The notes under the pieces: generated by a model
What the model was told of the DNA's origin: nothing
Database searches by the model: none
The model's input: the letters and a program-made list of their open reading frames with translations, nothing else
Shown: positions 1 through 10,293 of the stretch, piece after piece
How the letters are laid out: every line of letters starts with the position of its first letter
How positions within the stretch are numbered: position 1 is the stretch's first letter
Assembly: GCA_029339195.1 (NCBI GenBank)
Contig: JAPTJF010000089.1
Coordinates: 62,001 to 126,000, forward strand
Origin: Micractinium sp. NFX-FRZ
Lineage: Eukaryota > Chlorophyta > Trebouxiophyceae > Chlorellales > Chlorellaceae
Length of the DNA stretch: 64,000 nucleotides
Reading direction: 5' to 3'
Program-made: the position numbers and the translations under genes

Positions 1-790
1 CCGCCCACGTCATCAACTTTGCCCTGGTGCCCAACCGCCAGGTCAGCGAGCAGGGGGGGAGGGAGGGCACTAGGCACTGCATTGCCAGGCATTGCCAGGT
101 CAGCAGGGACTGCAGGCGCTGCCATGTCATCAGTGGGTGCAGCCGGGTCAGCAGGCAGGGCGGGGGTGCAGCCGCCCTGTGGCCTTCTCCGTCTCCCCCA
201 GCCCTCCCATGCCTAACACCAGCTCCTCCACCGCTGTTTGTTTGCCCCCCTAACAGCGCATCCTCTACGCCAACGTCATCTCAATCTTTGGTGAGCAGCG
301 GGCTGTGGGACAGGATGTTACTTGCTGCTGGGCGGGGCAGCAGGGGGAGGGGACGTGGGGAGGGTGGCGCCTGCCGGCGCACCCCATGCAGGGGCGCCCA
401 GGGATGGACTTGTGGTGCGGCTTCGTGTGCTGCCTTGAGACTAGGCCGCGCCCCTCCCTGCTCTGCTTCCCAACGGGCCGGTGGCAGGGTGCGGAGCACC
501 CTGTTCCCACCTCTGCACGTCCCCTTTCCTTCGCCTCTACCTTCCGAGGCCGTTGCCCCCTGGTACACAGGCATCGCTGGCTAACCCGGCGCCCAATTCC
601 TTCCCCACGCCCACACCTGTGTCATCTCCCGGCCCTCTCCTGCCCCCCTCCTCCCGCAGGCACCTACATCCTGAGCCGTGCACAGGCGGGGGACTACACC
701 TCCAAGCCCTCCCCTGCACTGACCCCCCAGGGGCAGCACCACGGGACGGCCGAGGTTGTGTTTGACGGGGTGATGCTCAAGGAGGATTGA
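1..790 (+). CDS. Mpv17/PMP22-family membrane protein, C-terminal exons (partial)
   Basis: Three exons are visible: 1-41, 257-290 and 660-790, joined by GT-AG introns with continuous phase. The spliced tail reads INFALVPNRQ, then RILYANVISIFGTYILS, then a soluble tail ending VMLKED and a TGA stop. The family's C-terminal signature is a 'NF..VP...R' segment followed by 'LY.N.....W..YLS', which this matches. Mpv17/PMP22 proteins are small four-helix membrane proteins of peroxisomes, mitochondria or plastids; which compartment cannot be told because the N-terminus lies outside the window. The 40-residue hydrophilic tail is longer than usual for the family. The family call comes from a short stretch, so it is good but not certain. 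Confidence 0.72.
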
Positions 791-1990
791 ACAAAGCCAG
801 AAGGCCTGCCGGCTAGCTGGCTAGCCGGCTAGCTGGCTAGCAGTTGAGCGGTGTTGAGCTGCTGAGCTGGCGCTTTGGCTGCTGAGCCGGCGGCGCTGCC
901 ATGTGCCCGCCCTTGTGGGGCGGCTGTGAGGCCCTCTGCTGCTGCCGCCTTGTGGCCCCCAGGGCTGCAGGCCTGCGCCAAAAGGGGCCGACCCCGCAGC
1001 CGCGGCATACGCGTGCGCCCACCCAAGGCCAAGCTGCAAGTGCGCTTGCAACGTACGTGTGCACGCTGCGCCACACACCCGTGCCCCCCCGGTTGCGTGC
1101 TCTTGTCGCACGTTGTGATCGATACAAACCTACGCACTTGCACCCAAACCCTAAACCCTTGCCCTTGTCAAACGTACGCACCTGCACCCGCTGTCCCACA
1201 ACCGGGCTCCTCATGCGGCCGGGCGCCCGTAGGCCTGTTGGCCGCCGCCCCTTTTCCTCGAGTGTCCCGCTACTTCCATTCCATGCTCCCCAGTCTTTCA
1301 CTTCGCCCTCTTGTCTCCCGTTTACCCTCCAGTACACCTCTCTGAGTCTCTTGCTAGCATTTTGTTTTCTCCAAACCTTTCTGAAGCACCCACCAATGTC
1401 CTTCTCATCGCCCCCCCTGCAAGTCGCCAGGGCCCTTTGCTCTGCCTGCACCCGCACATGCTCTCACCCAAGTCCCATCCACTCATCTCGCCCATGTCCC
1501 GTCCACTCCCATGCCGCCGATCGGATGATAGCCACTTAGCGTCCCCAGCATACCTCGGTTGTCATGGCACCATTGGAACGTGGCAGTTTTGGATGCATGA
1601 GCCTCTAAAACGAATCGAACAAATAAACCTTGACGCGCAACCGCGCGTCTTTTCCATGGCGGCACTTCGTTTTCATGGCAGCCTGCAAGTACCATCACTG
1701 CTGCCCTGTACACTTTCCCCCTGTAACTCAAGAGTCAGGCCGACAAAGAAGAGGTTGATTGCGAAGGCAGCCTGTGGCAGCTCTGCCAGCTTGCAGAATG
1801 GATCATCCATAGGATGTGGGGAGCTTGCACAGCATGCGCAGCACGCGCTGTCCAAGACTGCTCCGCATCTCTGGCCCGCTCGTTCCTGCGCCTCTGTCTG
1901 CGCTCCTTCTGCCTCCGAGCCTTGCAGCCCTGCCACTCGATTGAGCGCGTTCAAGTGCACAGCCCCGAACGAACTCACGGCCCATCAAGC
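791..1990. other. Intergenic stretch: 3' UTR and probable promoter, with small repeat
   Basis: No convincing gene. Directly after the Mpv17 stop, 805-842 holds tandem copies of a GGCTAGCT-type unit. A plus-strand TGTAA at 1722-1726 could be the poly(A) signal of a long 3' UTR. The last part presumably carries the promoter of the coiled-coil gene starting at 1991. A short telomere-like CCCTAAACCCT occurs near 1150 but is a single copy. Confidence 0.5.
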
Positions 1991-3039
1991 ATGGCGGGTG
2001 AGTGCATCTGCACGAGGCCTCGTCTCTCAGGCCGTGAAACGAGTGCAGGCAGGCGAGGCGGAGCCAGAAGTCACCGCTGCCGCCGCTCCCCGCCGCCGCC
2101 TGCCTCCCCGTCGCAGACCTCTGGCAGTCGGCGCGCGCCCAGATTGCCTCCTACGAGCACCGCACCTCGGAGCTGCAGCTGACGCTGTCCACGGAGAAGG
2201 AGGCGCTGGAGGCGGTGCAACGGGAGGTCAAGAAGATGGAGGAGGGTGAGCAGGCGGCGGGTCAAACGTGGGGCACGACAGCTTGCGCAGCTGGTGGGTG
2301 CTGGCAGCTCTGGCGGGTTGGTGGGTGCTGGACGCGCGAGCTCTGCCCCGTCGCTAGTGCCCTCCTGACATCTTTTGCCACCTCTCTCCCCACACGCCGA
2401 CGCACAGAGCGCTCCGGGCTGTGCGCGCGCACGGCGCAGGCGGAGGCGCAGACGGCAGCAGAGCGGCAGGCGCTGGCAGAGACGCGGGCGGGGGCCGCCC
2501 GAGCCGTCAAGGATACCAGTTGCGTCAGCCGCTCACTGGGCCCCGGGCTGTTGCTGTCTTGGGTGCTGGGCCGCTGCTGCCGGCAGCAGCTGGGTTGGTT
2601 GCTTTGCGATGCTGTTTTGGTAGCGGGGGCTACTGGCAGCGCTGCATTGGGCGCAGGGTGGCCGGTGTTGCCGGGTTGGGTGTTGGGTGCTGCTGGCAGC
2701 GCTGTGTTGGGTGCTGGTTCTCGTGTTGGCCCTCCTGCTGCCCTGCCTAGCGCGGCTCTGCCCCCACCACCGCCCCACCACCCATCACCGCTTCCCCTGT
2801 ATGCCTCCAACCTCGCTATCGCCTCACCCCCACACTCTGCCCTTTCTGCCCCCACCCTTGCAACACCCCCCTCCCCCGTGCCTGAAGCCGTGCTGAGCAA
2901 GCACCTGGAGCTGCTGCGGTCCAGCGGGCGGGACGCGGCGGTACAGCTGGAGGCGGACCGCAGGCGGTACCGCGACCACCTGGCCACGCTGCGCGCACAG
3001 CTGGACGCCTTCCGGGCACACCTGGAGGCTGAGGCGTGA
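1991..3039 (+). CDS. Small coiled-coil protein of unknown function
   Basis: Proposed exons are 1991-1997, 2117-2245, 2408-2518 and 2888-3039, giving about 132 residues. The first three junctions are canonical (ATGGCGG then GTGAGT; the second exon starts GACCTCTGGCAG; GTGAGC donor) and phases agree. The end of exon 3 is weak: I used GTTGCG at 2519 because it keeps phase with an AG at 2886-2887, but another donor or an extra exon is possible. The protein is almost wholly charged heptad-like sequence (ELQLTLSTEKEALEAVQREV; QLEADRRRYRDHLATL) with no other domain. The 2520-2760 intron contains degenerate GGGTGCTGG-type repeats. I do not recognise the family; a cytoskeletal or centrosomal role would be only a guess. 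Confidence 0.55.
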
Positions 3040-3150
3040 ACCCCACCAGGGGATCTGCCTTGGGTCGCAGGGGAAGCAGCGTGAGGCGGGTACACTCAGC
3101 GAGGACGGCAGAGGCCATGGGCAAAGGGGTATGCGCCTGAGCGCCTAGCA

Positions 3151-3155
3151 TTACA
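3151..3155 (-). terminator. UGUAA poly(A) signal of the EF-hand gene
   Basis: The plus strand reads TTACA, so the minus strand reads TGTAA, 183 nt after the EF-hand stop codon. UGUAA is the usual polyadenylation element of green algae. Confidence 0.6.
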
Positions 3156-3337
3156 GCGTGCAGGGGCATGTGCACCCCCTTTAAGCGGATAGTATGGTGT
3201 CAGTGCAGTGCTGATATGGAAACAACTGAAAAGAAAAAAAGAAAAAAAACAGTCAGAACAGACAGACAGAGAACAGTGAGTGGGGCAGAGAGCAGGCCGG
3301 AGGGGCAGCGGAGCAAGAAAGACGTGCCGAGTACGCA

Positions 3338-5866
3338 TCAATTTGGCGGCGGCGGTGGCAGCCGCAGCGGCGCGTCAGAGGGTACCCCACTGCGCACGCC
3401 GCGGCCCCGGTGGCCGCCCGCGATCGCTGCTTCGCTGCCGCCTCCTGCCTCTATGTCCCCCTCCCCATCCTCGTGCTCATCCAGCTCCATCACGTAATTC
3501 AGAAGCTCGTCACACGTGATCTGCGTGAGGGGGGTGGAACAAAGGGCAGGGAGGGAGGCTGTGGAGGGGCAGCACGGGAGGAGGCATGCAGGGCCAGGAA
3601 CGGTGCAGGAGCAGCAGGAGGGCGCAGAACGGGCAGGGTGGGGGGCGGCAATAGGCTGGGGAGGGGGGATGCGCAGCGGTGAAGCCACCCTGCAGCTGCG
3701 GCCCTGCCCTTTAAGCCAGCAGCTGGGAGGCGCCAGGTCACCAGCCCGCCCTAATTCTTTGCCAAGCATGCCCCAAACAACGCATCCACCCACTTTACTT
3801 GATCAATCACATCTCAATCGATGCTGTCCCTGCTGTCCCTCCCCAAGCATCCCCAACCCGTTGGCCAAAAGCCCGAAAGGGCCCACTGGCTTGCCTCGCC
3901 CCCAACCCCTGCTGTCGTTGGTTCATCACCAATCCAACCTCCCTGCCTGCACACTACCCACCCCACCGCCCACCCACCTCCCCATCGCCGTTGGCGTCAA
4001 TCTCCTGCACCAGCAGCGCCACCTCCCCCGCGCTCAGGGACACCCCCAGTATGCGCAGCGCGCGCTGGACCTGGGCGGGGGGCAGAGGGGGCGGGAGGGA
4101 GAGTGGGTGGGTGAGCAACAGGGGCAGAGATTTAACATGTGGGTGGGTGGGAGAGTGATGCCCAGGGGGCAGGGGGGCTGATGGCTGGGGAACGCAATGG
4201 AACGGGGGCGGGGGTGCGAGGCAGGGGCAGGGGGAGCACGGGAGGCAGGGGGCAGGGGCCAGGAGATCTGGTCTGGGAGGGAGGGGCAGGGGCAGGGGGC
4301 CACCCAGAAGTATGGAGCAGGGCAGGAAGCCCGCAACCGGACCCATCCTGGCAGCCAGGCAAAGCCACGTCAGCACCCAGTCAGCCACCCAGGCCGGCCC
4401 ATTCATCCGCCAGGGCCGCCAACTGACCCTTGCAGCCCACCTCGCCCTGCTGTGGGGCCCCGGCCCGTCTGCAACGCACAGGGCACACCCACTTCCTGTT
4501 CCAACCACCCCAGCGCGGGGTCAACCCTACCCCTGCGCCTCGCCTCATTTACCGACAGCGCCCCGACCTGTCTGCATCAAACAAAAGGCAATACACACGC
4601 ACCTCCTGCTCCAACCACCCCACCAGTCCACCCTGCCCCCTGCACACCCCACCTCATCCGCCGACAGCGCCCCCGACCCATCGGCATCAAACAGCGCAAA
4701 CACTTCCTGGACTTCACGCAGCTGGCGCTCCGTCTCCTCGTCGCGCGCCTGCCCCAGCAGCGCCTCTGAAAACTCCTCCCACTCCACCTGCGGGAGCGGG
4801 TGGGTGAGGGAGGTGGGGTGAAAACGGGGAGGCGGGTGGCAGGAATGCATGCTTCCATCAGGCGCCTGCCCCAGCAGCGCCTCGGAAAACCCCTCCCACT
4901 CCACCTGCGAAAGGGGTAGGTGGGGGAGGTGGGGTGTAGCGGGGGAAAGTGGGTGATAAAGCACGTGCTGTCATCAGGCACCTGCACCAGCACCACCCAC
5001 GAGAATTCCTGCCACTCCACCTGCATGAGTGCCGACCAGTGGGTGAGCGGGGCCAACGAGGCGGGCGGACAGGGCAGCAGGCGGGAGGTGGAAGGGTAGG
5101 GCAGGGCAGGGAGCAGGGCAGGGGAAGGAAGGGCAGGGAGCAAGAGGCCAGTCGATCCAGCGGACCAGCCAGGCTGCCCGCCAAGTCAGCAGAGGGCCGG
5201 AAAACAGCGGGGCCACCCTGCTGTGCGGTGGGTGGGCCAGCACAGCAGCTCTTCTGCACCCCGCCCTCCCCACCCATGTAAGCTGCACTGCACACCCCGC
5301 CACAAAAGTACAGTCCAGTGCAGTACAATCCATCCATGCTCACCACCCCGTTGCGGTTGGTGTCCATGCGCTCCATCAGCTCTGCCAGCTCCACGGGGGT
5401 GGGGAACTGCCCTAGGGCTTTCAGCACCTGCCCCAGCTCGTGGATGTCGATGGAGCCGCTGCCTGCATGGGGGGCTCACAGATGAGGGCGAGAGAGTGGT
5501 CAGGGTACTGAGGGGAGGGTTTATGATGGGCTGGAGGCAACAGTTGGCGGCGGGGCGGCGAAAAGCGCATCTGCGGCTGCCGTTCACCACAGTGGTTGCA
5601 GGCTGCTGCAAGTGATATGGTACCTTGCCGAACGTGACTCACCGTCCTTGTCGAACATGTCGAAGGCCTGCAGCAGCGGGGGGCAGGCCAGGGGCAGGCT
5701 TGGAACAGGCGGCGCCAACAGGCGGCGGCGCACGTGGCGGCTAAAGGGCACCCCGGCCGGACCATCGCGACGGCGCCCCTCCCGACACAACCATGCTCAC
5801 TGTGCGGAGAGCCTCCATTTGTCTCTCGTGCTGGGAGAGCCTGCCGCTTCTCGAGCCTCCGGCCAT
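3338..5866 (-). CDS. Calmodulin-like protein with four EF-hands
   Basis: Six exons on the minus strand: 5866-5801, 5667-5643, 5462-5344, 4787-4653, 4070-3978 and 3520-3338. All introns are GT-AG, phases agree, and the product is 206 residues. The ATG at 5866 gives MAGGSRSGRLSQHERQMEAL, which runs directly into EF-hand 1. All four loops are canonical: DKDGSGSIDIHE, DTNRNGVVEWEE, DADGSGALSADE and DANGDGEITCDE, so four Ca2+ sites are predicted. A glycine/proline-rich tail of about 45 residues follows the last hand and is unusual for calmodulin or centrin. It is probably a cytosolic or basal-body Ca2+ sensor. The intron before exon 4 holds two decayed copies of the exon 4 start. Dynein-docking DC3 is also an EF-hand protein, but nothing here supports that identity. 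Confidence 0.9.
4855..5030 (-). repeat. Two decayed tandem copies of the EF-hand exon 4 start
   Basis: The segment around 4741-4791 (acceptor plus VEWEEFSEALLGQA) recurs at about 4861-4912 (VEWEGFSEALLGQA) and again at about 4977-5025 (VEWQEFSWVVLVQV), at 116-120 nt spacing. Each copy keeps the CTCCACCTGC acceptor block, so each could act as a splice acceptor. Only the 4787 exon continues into EF-hand 3, so the others are taken as intronic copies. Confidence 0.85.
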
Positions 5867-6539
5867 AATAAGCGTGCCGCCCCACCTAGGGCCGCAAGAG
5901 GAGCGCGGGGGCTGCAGAGCACTGCGGGCATTAAATTCAAGCGCTCCCAACGCAGCCCAGAGCTGTGTTCCGTGCCGCGCCACAGCACGCCCGCCTGGCG
6001 CAGACACGCAGCGCCGCTCCATCCAGCCACTGTGCAAGCCCCAGCACTGTTGAAGTCCTACTTTACACAGGTCACATATTTTCAGTATGCTGTATGCTCA
6101 TCGGCTTTGTAAATCTAACAGATCACAGGAACCATGGCCCCGCAGGTCTCAGCGCACGGCATGCCCCTCAAGCCGCAGGGCGTGATGCTGCCCAGCAGCA
6201 GAGAACTGTGGCCGCCTCTTCTACCCAGTGCGCCGGCTCTGCGCCAGCCACTTTGCTCTGCTGGCAAGGAGTCCCACTGATGCCACCAGGGAGCTGCTCC
6301 CACACCACTGCTGCTGCTCCTCCACGGTGAAGCCGCCCCGCGGTGGCAGATGTACAGCTCATTTCTTCCGCCTGCCACTACAGGAAGAAGTGAGGGGCAC
6401 AGATGGCATGATGCACGCACCTGCTGTGCACAACCAATACGCACGTAGCACACCTGGCATGCTTGTTGTTCAGGGCGACCCACAACTGCCCCGTTTACGT
6501 GACACGTAGCCACACACAAACTGCCCGCATCGCACCTGC
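5867..6539. other. Intergenic: 3' UTR of the upstream gene and EF-hand promoter
   Basis: No coding sequence recognised. A minus-strand TGTAA at 6063-6067 is the best poly(A) signal for the gene ending at 6540. The remaining roughly 200 nt to 5867 would be the EF-hand promoter and 5' UTR. Confidence 0.5.
6063..6067 (-). terminator. Candidate UGUAA poly(A) signal
   Basis: TTACA on the plus strand, about 470 nt beyond the stop at 6540. It fits as the end of the transcript of the unknown gene 6540-9240. Confidence 0.45.
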
Positions 6540-9240
6540 TCACTGCTGGGAAGTGCCCTGGTCGTTGGGATAGAGCTTGCGCTGCGCCTGCTGCACAGCA
6601 CTCAGACGGTCCCGCAGCTGCCGCACGCGAGAGCGCAAGCGGTGGTTGCGCTCCAGCGCCGCGAAGCATGCCTGCTGAGCAGCCAAGCCCGCCTGCGCCA
6701 CCACCCAGGCTCCATGCAGGATCAGCCGGCTGACCTCAGCGCGCTGCTCGCTGTCTGCACGCGCCTGAGCCACGTGAGCCACATCCACCAGCCGCTGCAC
6801 CTTCACTGCTCTTGTTTGAACGATCTTCAGCAGGCTTTGCTGCTCGCTGATCCCCGCCTCCCACACATCCACAGCACCCTCCACGCTGTGGGTGAGCAAG
6901 TATGTGAGCGTGAAGAGCAAGTCGCTGCCAACAAAGCTCCAGATATGCAGGTGGCTGCCCAGCAGGCTGCGGGACAGCGTGTGCTGCGCACGCAGCAGGC
7001 GGATGGTCGGCTTGTGGACAGGCATGCCCAGCACCTGCAGGGGCCCCAAGAGTCCCAAGTAGAGGAGATCCGTAGATCAAGATGTGACCACACAGCAGGC
7101 ACGGCATGGCAGCACGAGCTATCACACCTGTACATTGACCCGATCATTCTGTGCATGCCGTGTGCCCCATGGCCACACTTTAGTGCCGTGGTACCCTCCC
7201 TATGCCCGCCCGCCCTGCACACCTGCTTGCAGGCGACCACAGAGTGCAGGTGCTTGAGCATGTCGGCCCACAAGACCTGCAGGCTGCTGAACCGTGCAGG
7301 CAGGTCCACCTTATCGGGCAGAGCTTCCTCATCGGGGTCAGCTGGCCCTGGCGCCAGGCCATCCTGCTCGTCCGGCAGGCGGCGCAGGCCGCACCGCTCG
7401 GCCAGAGGGCGGCTCAGGCCGCACCGCTCGTCCAGCTGGCAGGCGTCGGGCAGCGCTGCTGTGCAGGCGGCTGCGGTTGCGTCCAGCAGTGTGGTGAGCG
7501 AGGAGTCTTCCATGCTGAGCACGCTGACCTGCCTGGCAAGACGGGGAAGAGGAGGAGCCAGCCGGCCGGCAGCAGAGTGTTGCATGGTTGGTGTGTTGTG
7601 CTGATGGGTGCTGAGCGGCATGAGGCTGGGGCTCGTGGGGCCGGATAGGAAAGGAGCAGGAGGTAGCAAGTGGTGACATAGTTGGCAATCATCATAAGGC
7701 GCCGTGGCGAGCGTGCTTACCTTGAGCCAGAACAGATGTGAGGGGCTTTCTGACCTGGCAGGGCGCCACTGGCGCCCGCCAATGGCACCCGCCAGCACCC
7801 AGGTACAGCAGACCCACAGCAGCACCCACCTGGCCCACTCCTCCTCGTCCTGCCGCATGAAGCACAGCACCCGCTCCTGCTCGCTGCTGTCAGAGAAGCC
7901 CAGGCCGGCCAGAACCGCTCCGATGTCTGGCCCCTCGGCGGCGCGCTGGAGGGCGGCGGTGGGGCAGCAGGCGTGTGCACAGAGGGAGGCGACGCTGGAC
8001 ACGTCGGCCCAGGTCGCAGCCAAGGAGGCGGCTTCCTGGATTGTGTCGGCTGATTCGGCGGGGTCGCCCTGCAGTGGTGCAGGTCAGGGCAGGGAGGGAG
8101 ATGAAAGGCCTCTGCGTGAGTGGAAGCATGGTAGGGCCACGGGAAGCCGAGGCGGGTGGGGAAGGTGTCAGAGCAAGGAACTTGGGCCTCAGCAGGTGAC
8201 ACGGAGCGTCTGGCGTGGGCCATGCCGGCTTGGCCACAACCCTGTGCCCGGGATCCGTCCCACCCTGGAGGCGTGCCCACCAAGGCCACTGCACACCCCC
8301 CAGCCGAGGCACACTCAGAATTGGGGAGCGACAAACGCTGCCCTCGCTGCCCAGCTCACCCCCAGTTCTTCACAAAAGGCACGCACCCCCTCCTCCATGC
8401 CTTGCACCTCGTGCTTGGCAGCCAGGGCAGCAGCCACGGCAGCCACCGTCATCGTGCCTGTGGGGGGAGGCGGGCAGGCAGGCGCAAGCACAACGAGGTG
8501 GTGCAGGTGAGATGGTCAGCGCTGACGTGCTCAGGGCGGGGGAGCTCGCAATGTGCTGCCAGCTCTCCCAGTTGTGCTCTGCCCGCACCTATGGCGTGGT
8601 CAAAGGGTGTCGGTGGCTGGGTGGCGTCTGCCTGCAGCAGGGTGTGCATAAGTGCGGGGAAGGGAGGCAACCCAGGTGGGTGCTGTGCGGCTGGACGGTG
8701 CCACTGCTGCCACCGGGCAAGGAGGCAAGAAGCATGCGCACCGCGCAGCGTCTTATTCAGATTGGAAATGTTGCACGGGCATCTTTTCAAGCTAGCTTGA
8801 AACAACGCACCTGAGCGTCGTTTGTGGAGGTGGCAGCCCCCGGTGTGCGGCAGGCGCGGTAGGCTCGCGGCGGCGCGAGCAACGCCAGGCCCTGAATGGG
8901 AGGAGCAACGTGTGTGGCGGCAAGCGGTAGGAAGTGGGCGCTGGGGCGTGACATGCAGCCAAGTAGAACAGATACATCACAAACTGGTGCCTCAATGCAA
9001 GCACTTCCCGCGGACCACCTGTCGGCGCAGTCGCACCCGACCAGCTGAGGAGGCGGCACTTGCGCAGGCGTCAGCAACGGCGGCGGCGGTTGGCACCACG
9101 GCGTCCTGCGAGTATCGGCGGCGGCAATAGGGAGGGCATTGCAAGAGTACCAGTGGGTGGCCGTTCCGGCGCGCTCAAGTGCCGCGAACGGCAACGCCAC
9201 TAACCTTGGGGCCCCTGTCCGCAGATAACACGTTGCCCAT
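6540..9240 (-). CDS. Unknown protein with MGNVLS start and C-terminal coiled coil
   Basis: Nine exons are supported by phase: 9240-9205, 9105-9019, 8891-8811, 8631-8589, 8457-8360, 8068-7830, 7754-7721, 7528-7223 and 7034-6540. They give 472 residues. The N-terminus MGNVLSADRG fits the N-myristoylation pattern (G2, S6), so membrane tethering is possible. The middle is alanine-rich and mainly helical. Exon 8 encodes an internal duplication (ERCGLSRPLA / ERCGLRRLPD). The last exon encodes a long helical, coiled-coil-like tail rich in Ala, Arg and Gln. I recognise no catalytic motif or family. The first two exons join to the rest only through phase agreement, so the N-terminus is less certain than the C-terminus. 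Confidence 0.7.
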
Positions 9241-10293
9241 GATGAAGAGTACTAGTTTGTGAGCAAACAGCGCCTCAGCCGCGACGGGAAGGAGGGCCGA
9301 TGGAAGCTATTCGGCCGCAAGAGCGCCGCCTCGGTGCTCTGCCTGTCTTTTCCGCCGCTGGGAACGACCACAGGAAGGCATCCGAGCCCTGCTGCAATGC
9401 AGTTGGCATCAGCAGCTGCATTGCCTCCCTGCCGCCGCTGCCGCCATCCACCACGCTTGTTGGGCCTGTCGCACGGCTTACAGAGGGGTCTGTACACGTA
9501 GGTAGGCGTCCACGAAGAAGAATTGCAACACGACTCGTAATATTGAGAATGTCGGATGAACCAGGGCCACTGGGTCAGGCATTTGTGTCAGTGGGTGCTC
9601 GTCGCCAAGGGCGCCCCAACCGCTCGCTGTGCCTGCACAACTCCCGGGGCCCTCGCGTCACTTTAACTCAGCACCCACTTCTGCCCTGGCCAGGACCAAT
9701 GCACCTAGCCAACGTTGTTTTCACAACTGCTTGCTTGCACCAAGTTGCCAAGTGGGTGCTGCCTGGCGGGCAATGAGGGTGACATGCTGCACGTCCCGTG
9801 GTGCCATTCAAAGGCAGGCGTTGCCGGCGGGAGCTCCTGTGGGTTCGTGCAGTTGGCACTTGTGGCAAACAGCACAATCTTGTCTATTGTGGACACGTGG
9901 CTGCATGGCCAGGGGCTGGGCTGGCCGCGAGCCACGCCTAGGGTGCACAGCAAGCTGATCAACGGTTGATAGCAGGCGGTACCGCAGGCAGTACCGGCCC
10001 TGAGCAGGGTTTCCCTCCGCTGCCCCATCCACATCGGGCCCGCTCCACGGCAGAGGGTGGCAGGGGAGCATACCACTCCAGTAATCGCGATGGGGGGCAA
10101 CGAGGATGGAACCCGAACGAGGATGCTCCCCGGCCTTGGCAGCCACACAAACCTGCCTCTCGCGGCAACTTCCCCCCTAGCTTCCCCGCCAGCTTTCGGA
10201 TAGATTTGCTTAGGGCGCGTTACTTGATCTCGCCTCGCCGCTTCATCTCTCCAGTACCCGACAGTGTGCCAGCCGCTCCCCTCTGCAGGCAAC
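9241..10293. promoter_or_regulatory. Divergent intergenic region between unknown gene and LRR gene
   Basis: About 1.05 kb separates two start codons pointing apart (9240 minus, 10294 plus). I found no supported exon in it. It must contain both promoters; no TATA-like element stands out. Confidence 0.45.

Noticed and set aside
1145..1165. CCCTAAACCCT telomere-like sequence
   Set aside because: Only about one and a half units; no telomere array or subtelomeric structure around it.
2262..3095. Long minus-strand open frame opposite the coiled-coil gene
   Set aside because: Shadow frame in GC-rich sequence; the plus strand has splice signals and a heptad-type protein, the minus strand neither.
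4858..5025. Two additional EF-hand exons (VEWEGF and VEWQEF)
   Set aside because: Each would replace only part of exon 4 and neither continues into EF-hand 3 with a donor, so they are treated as intronic copies. Rare alternative use cannot be excluded.
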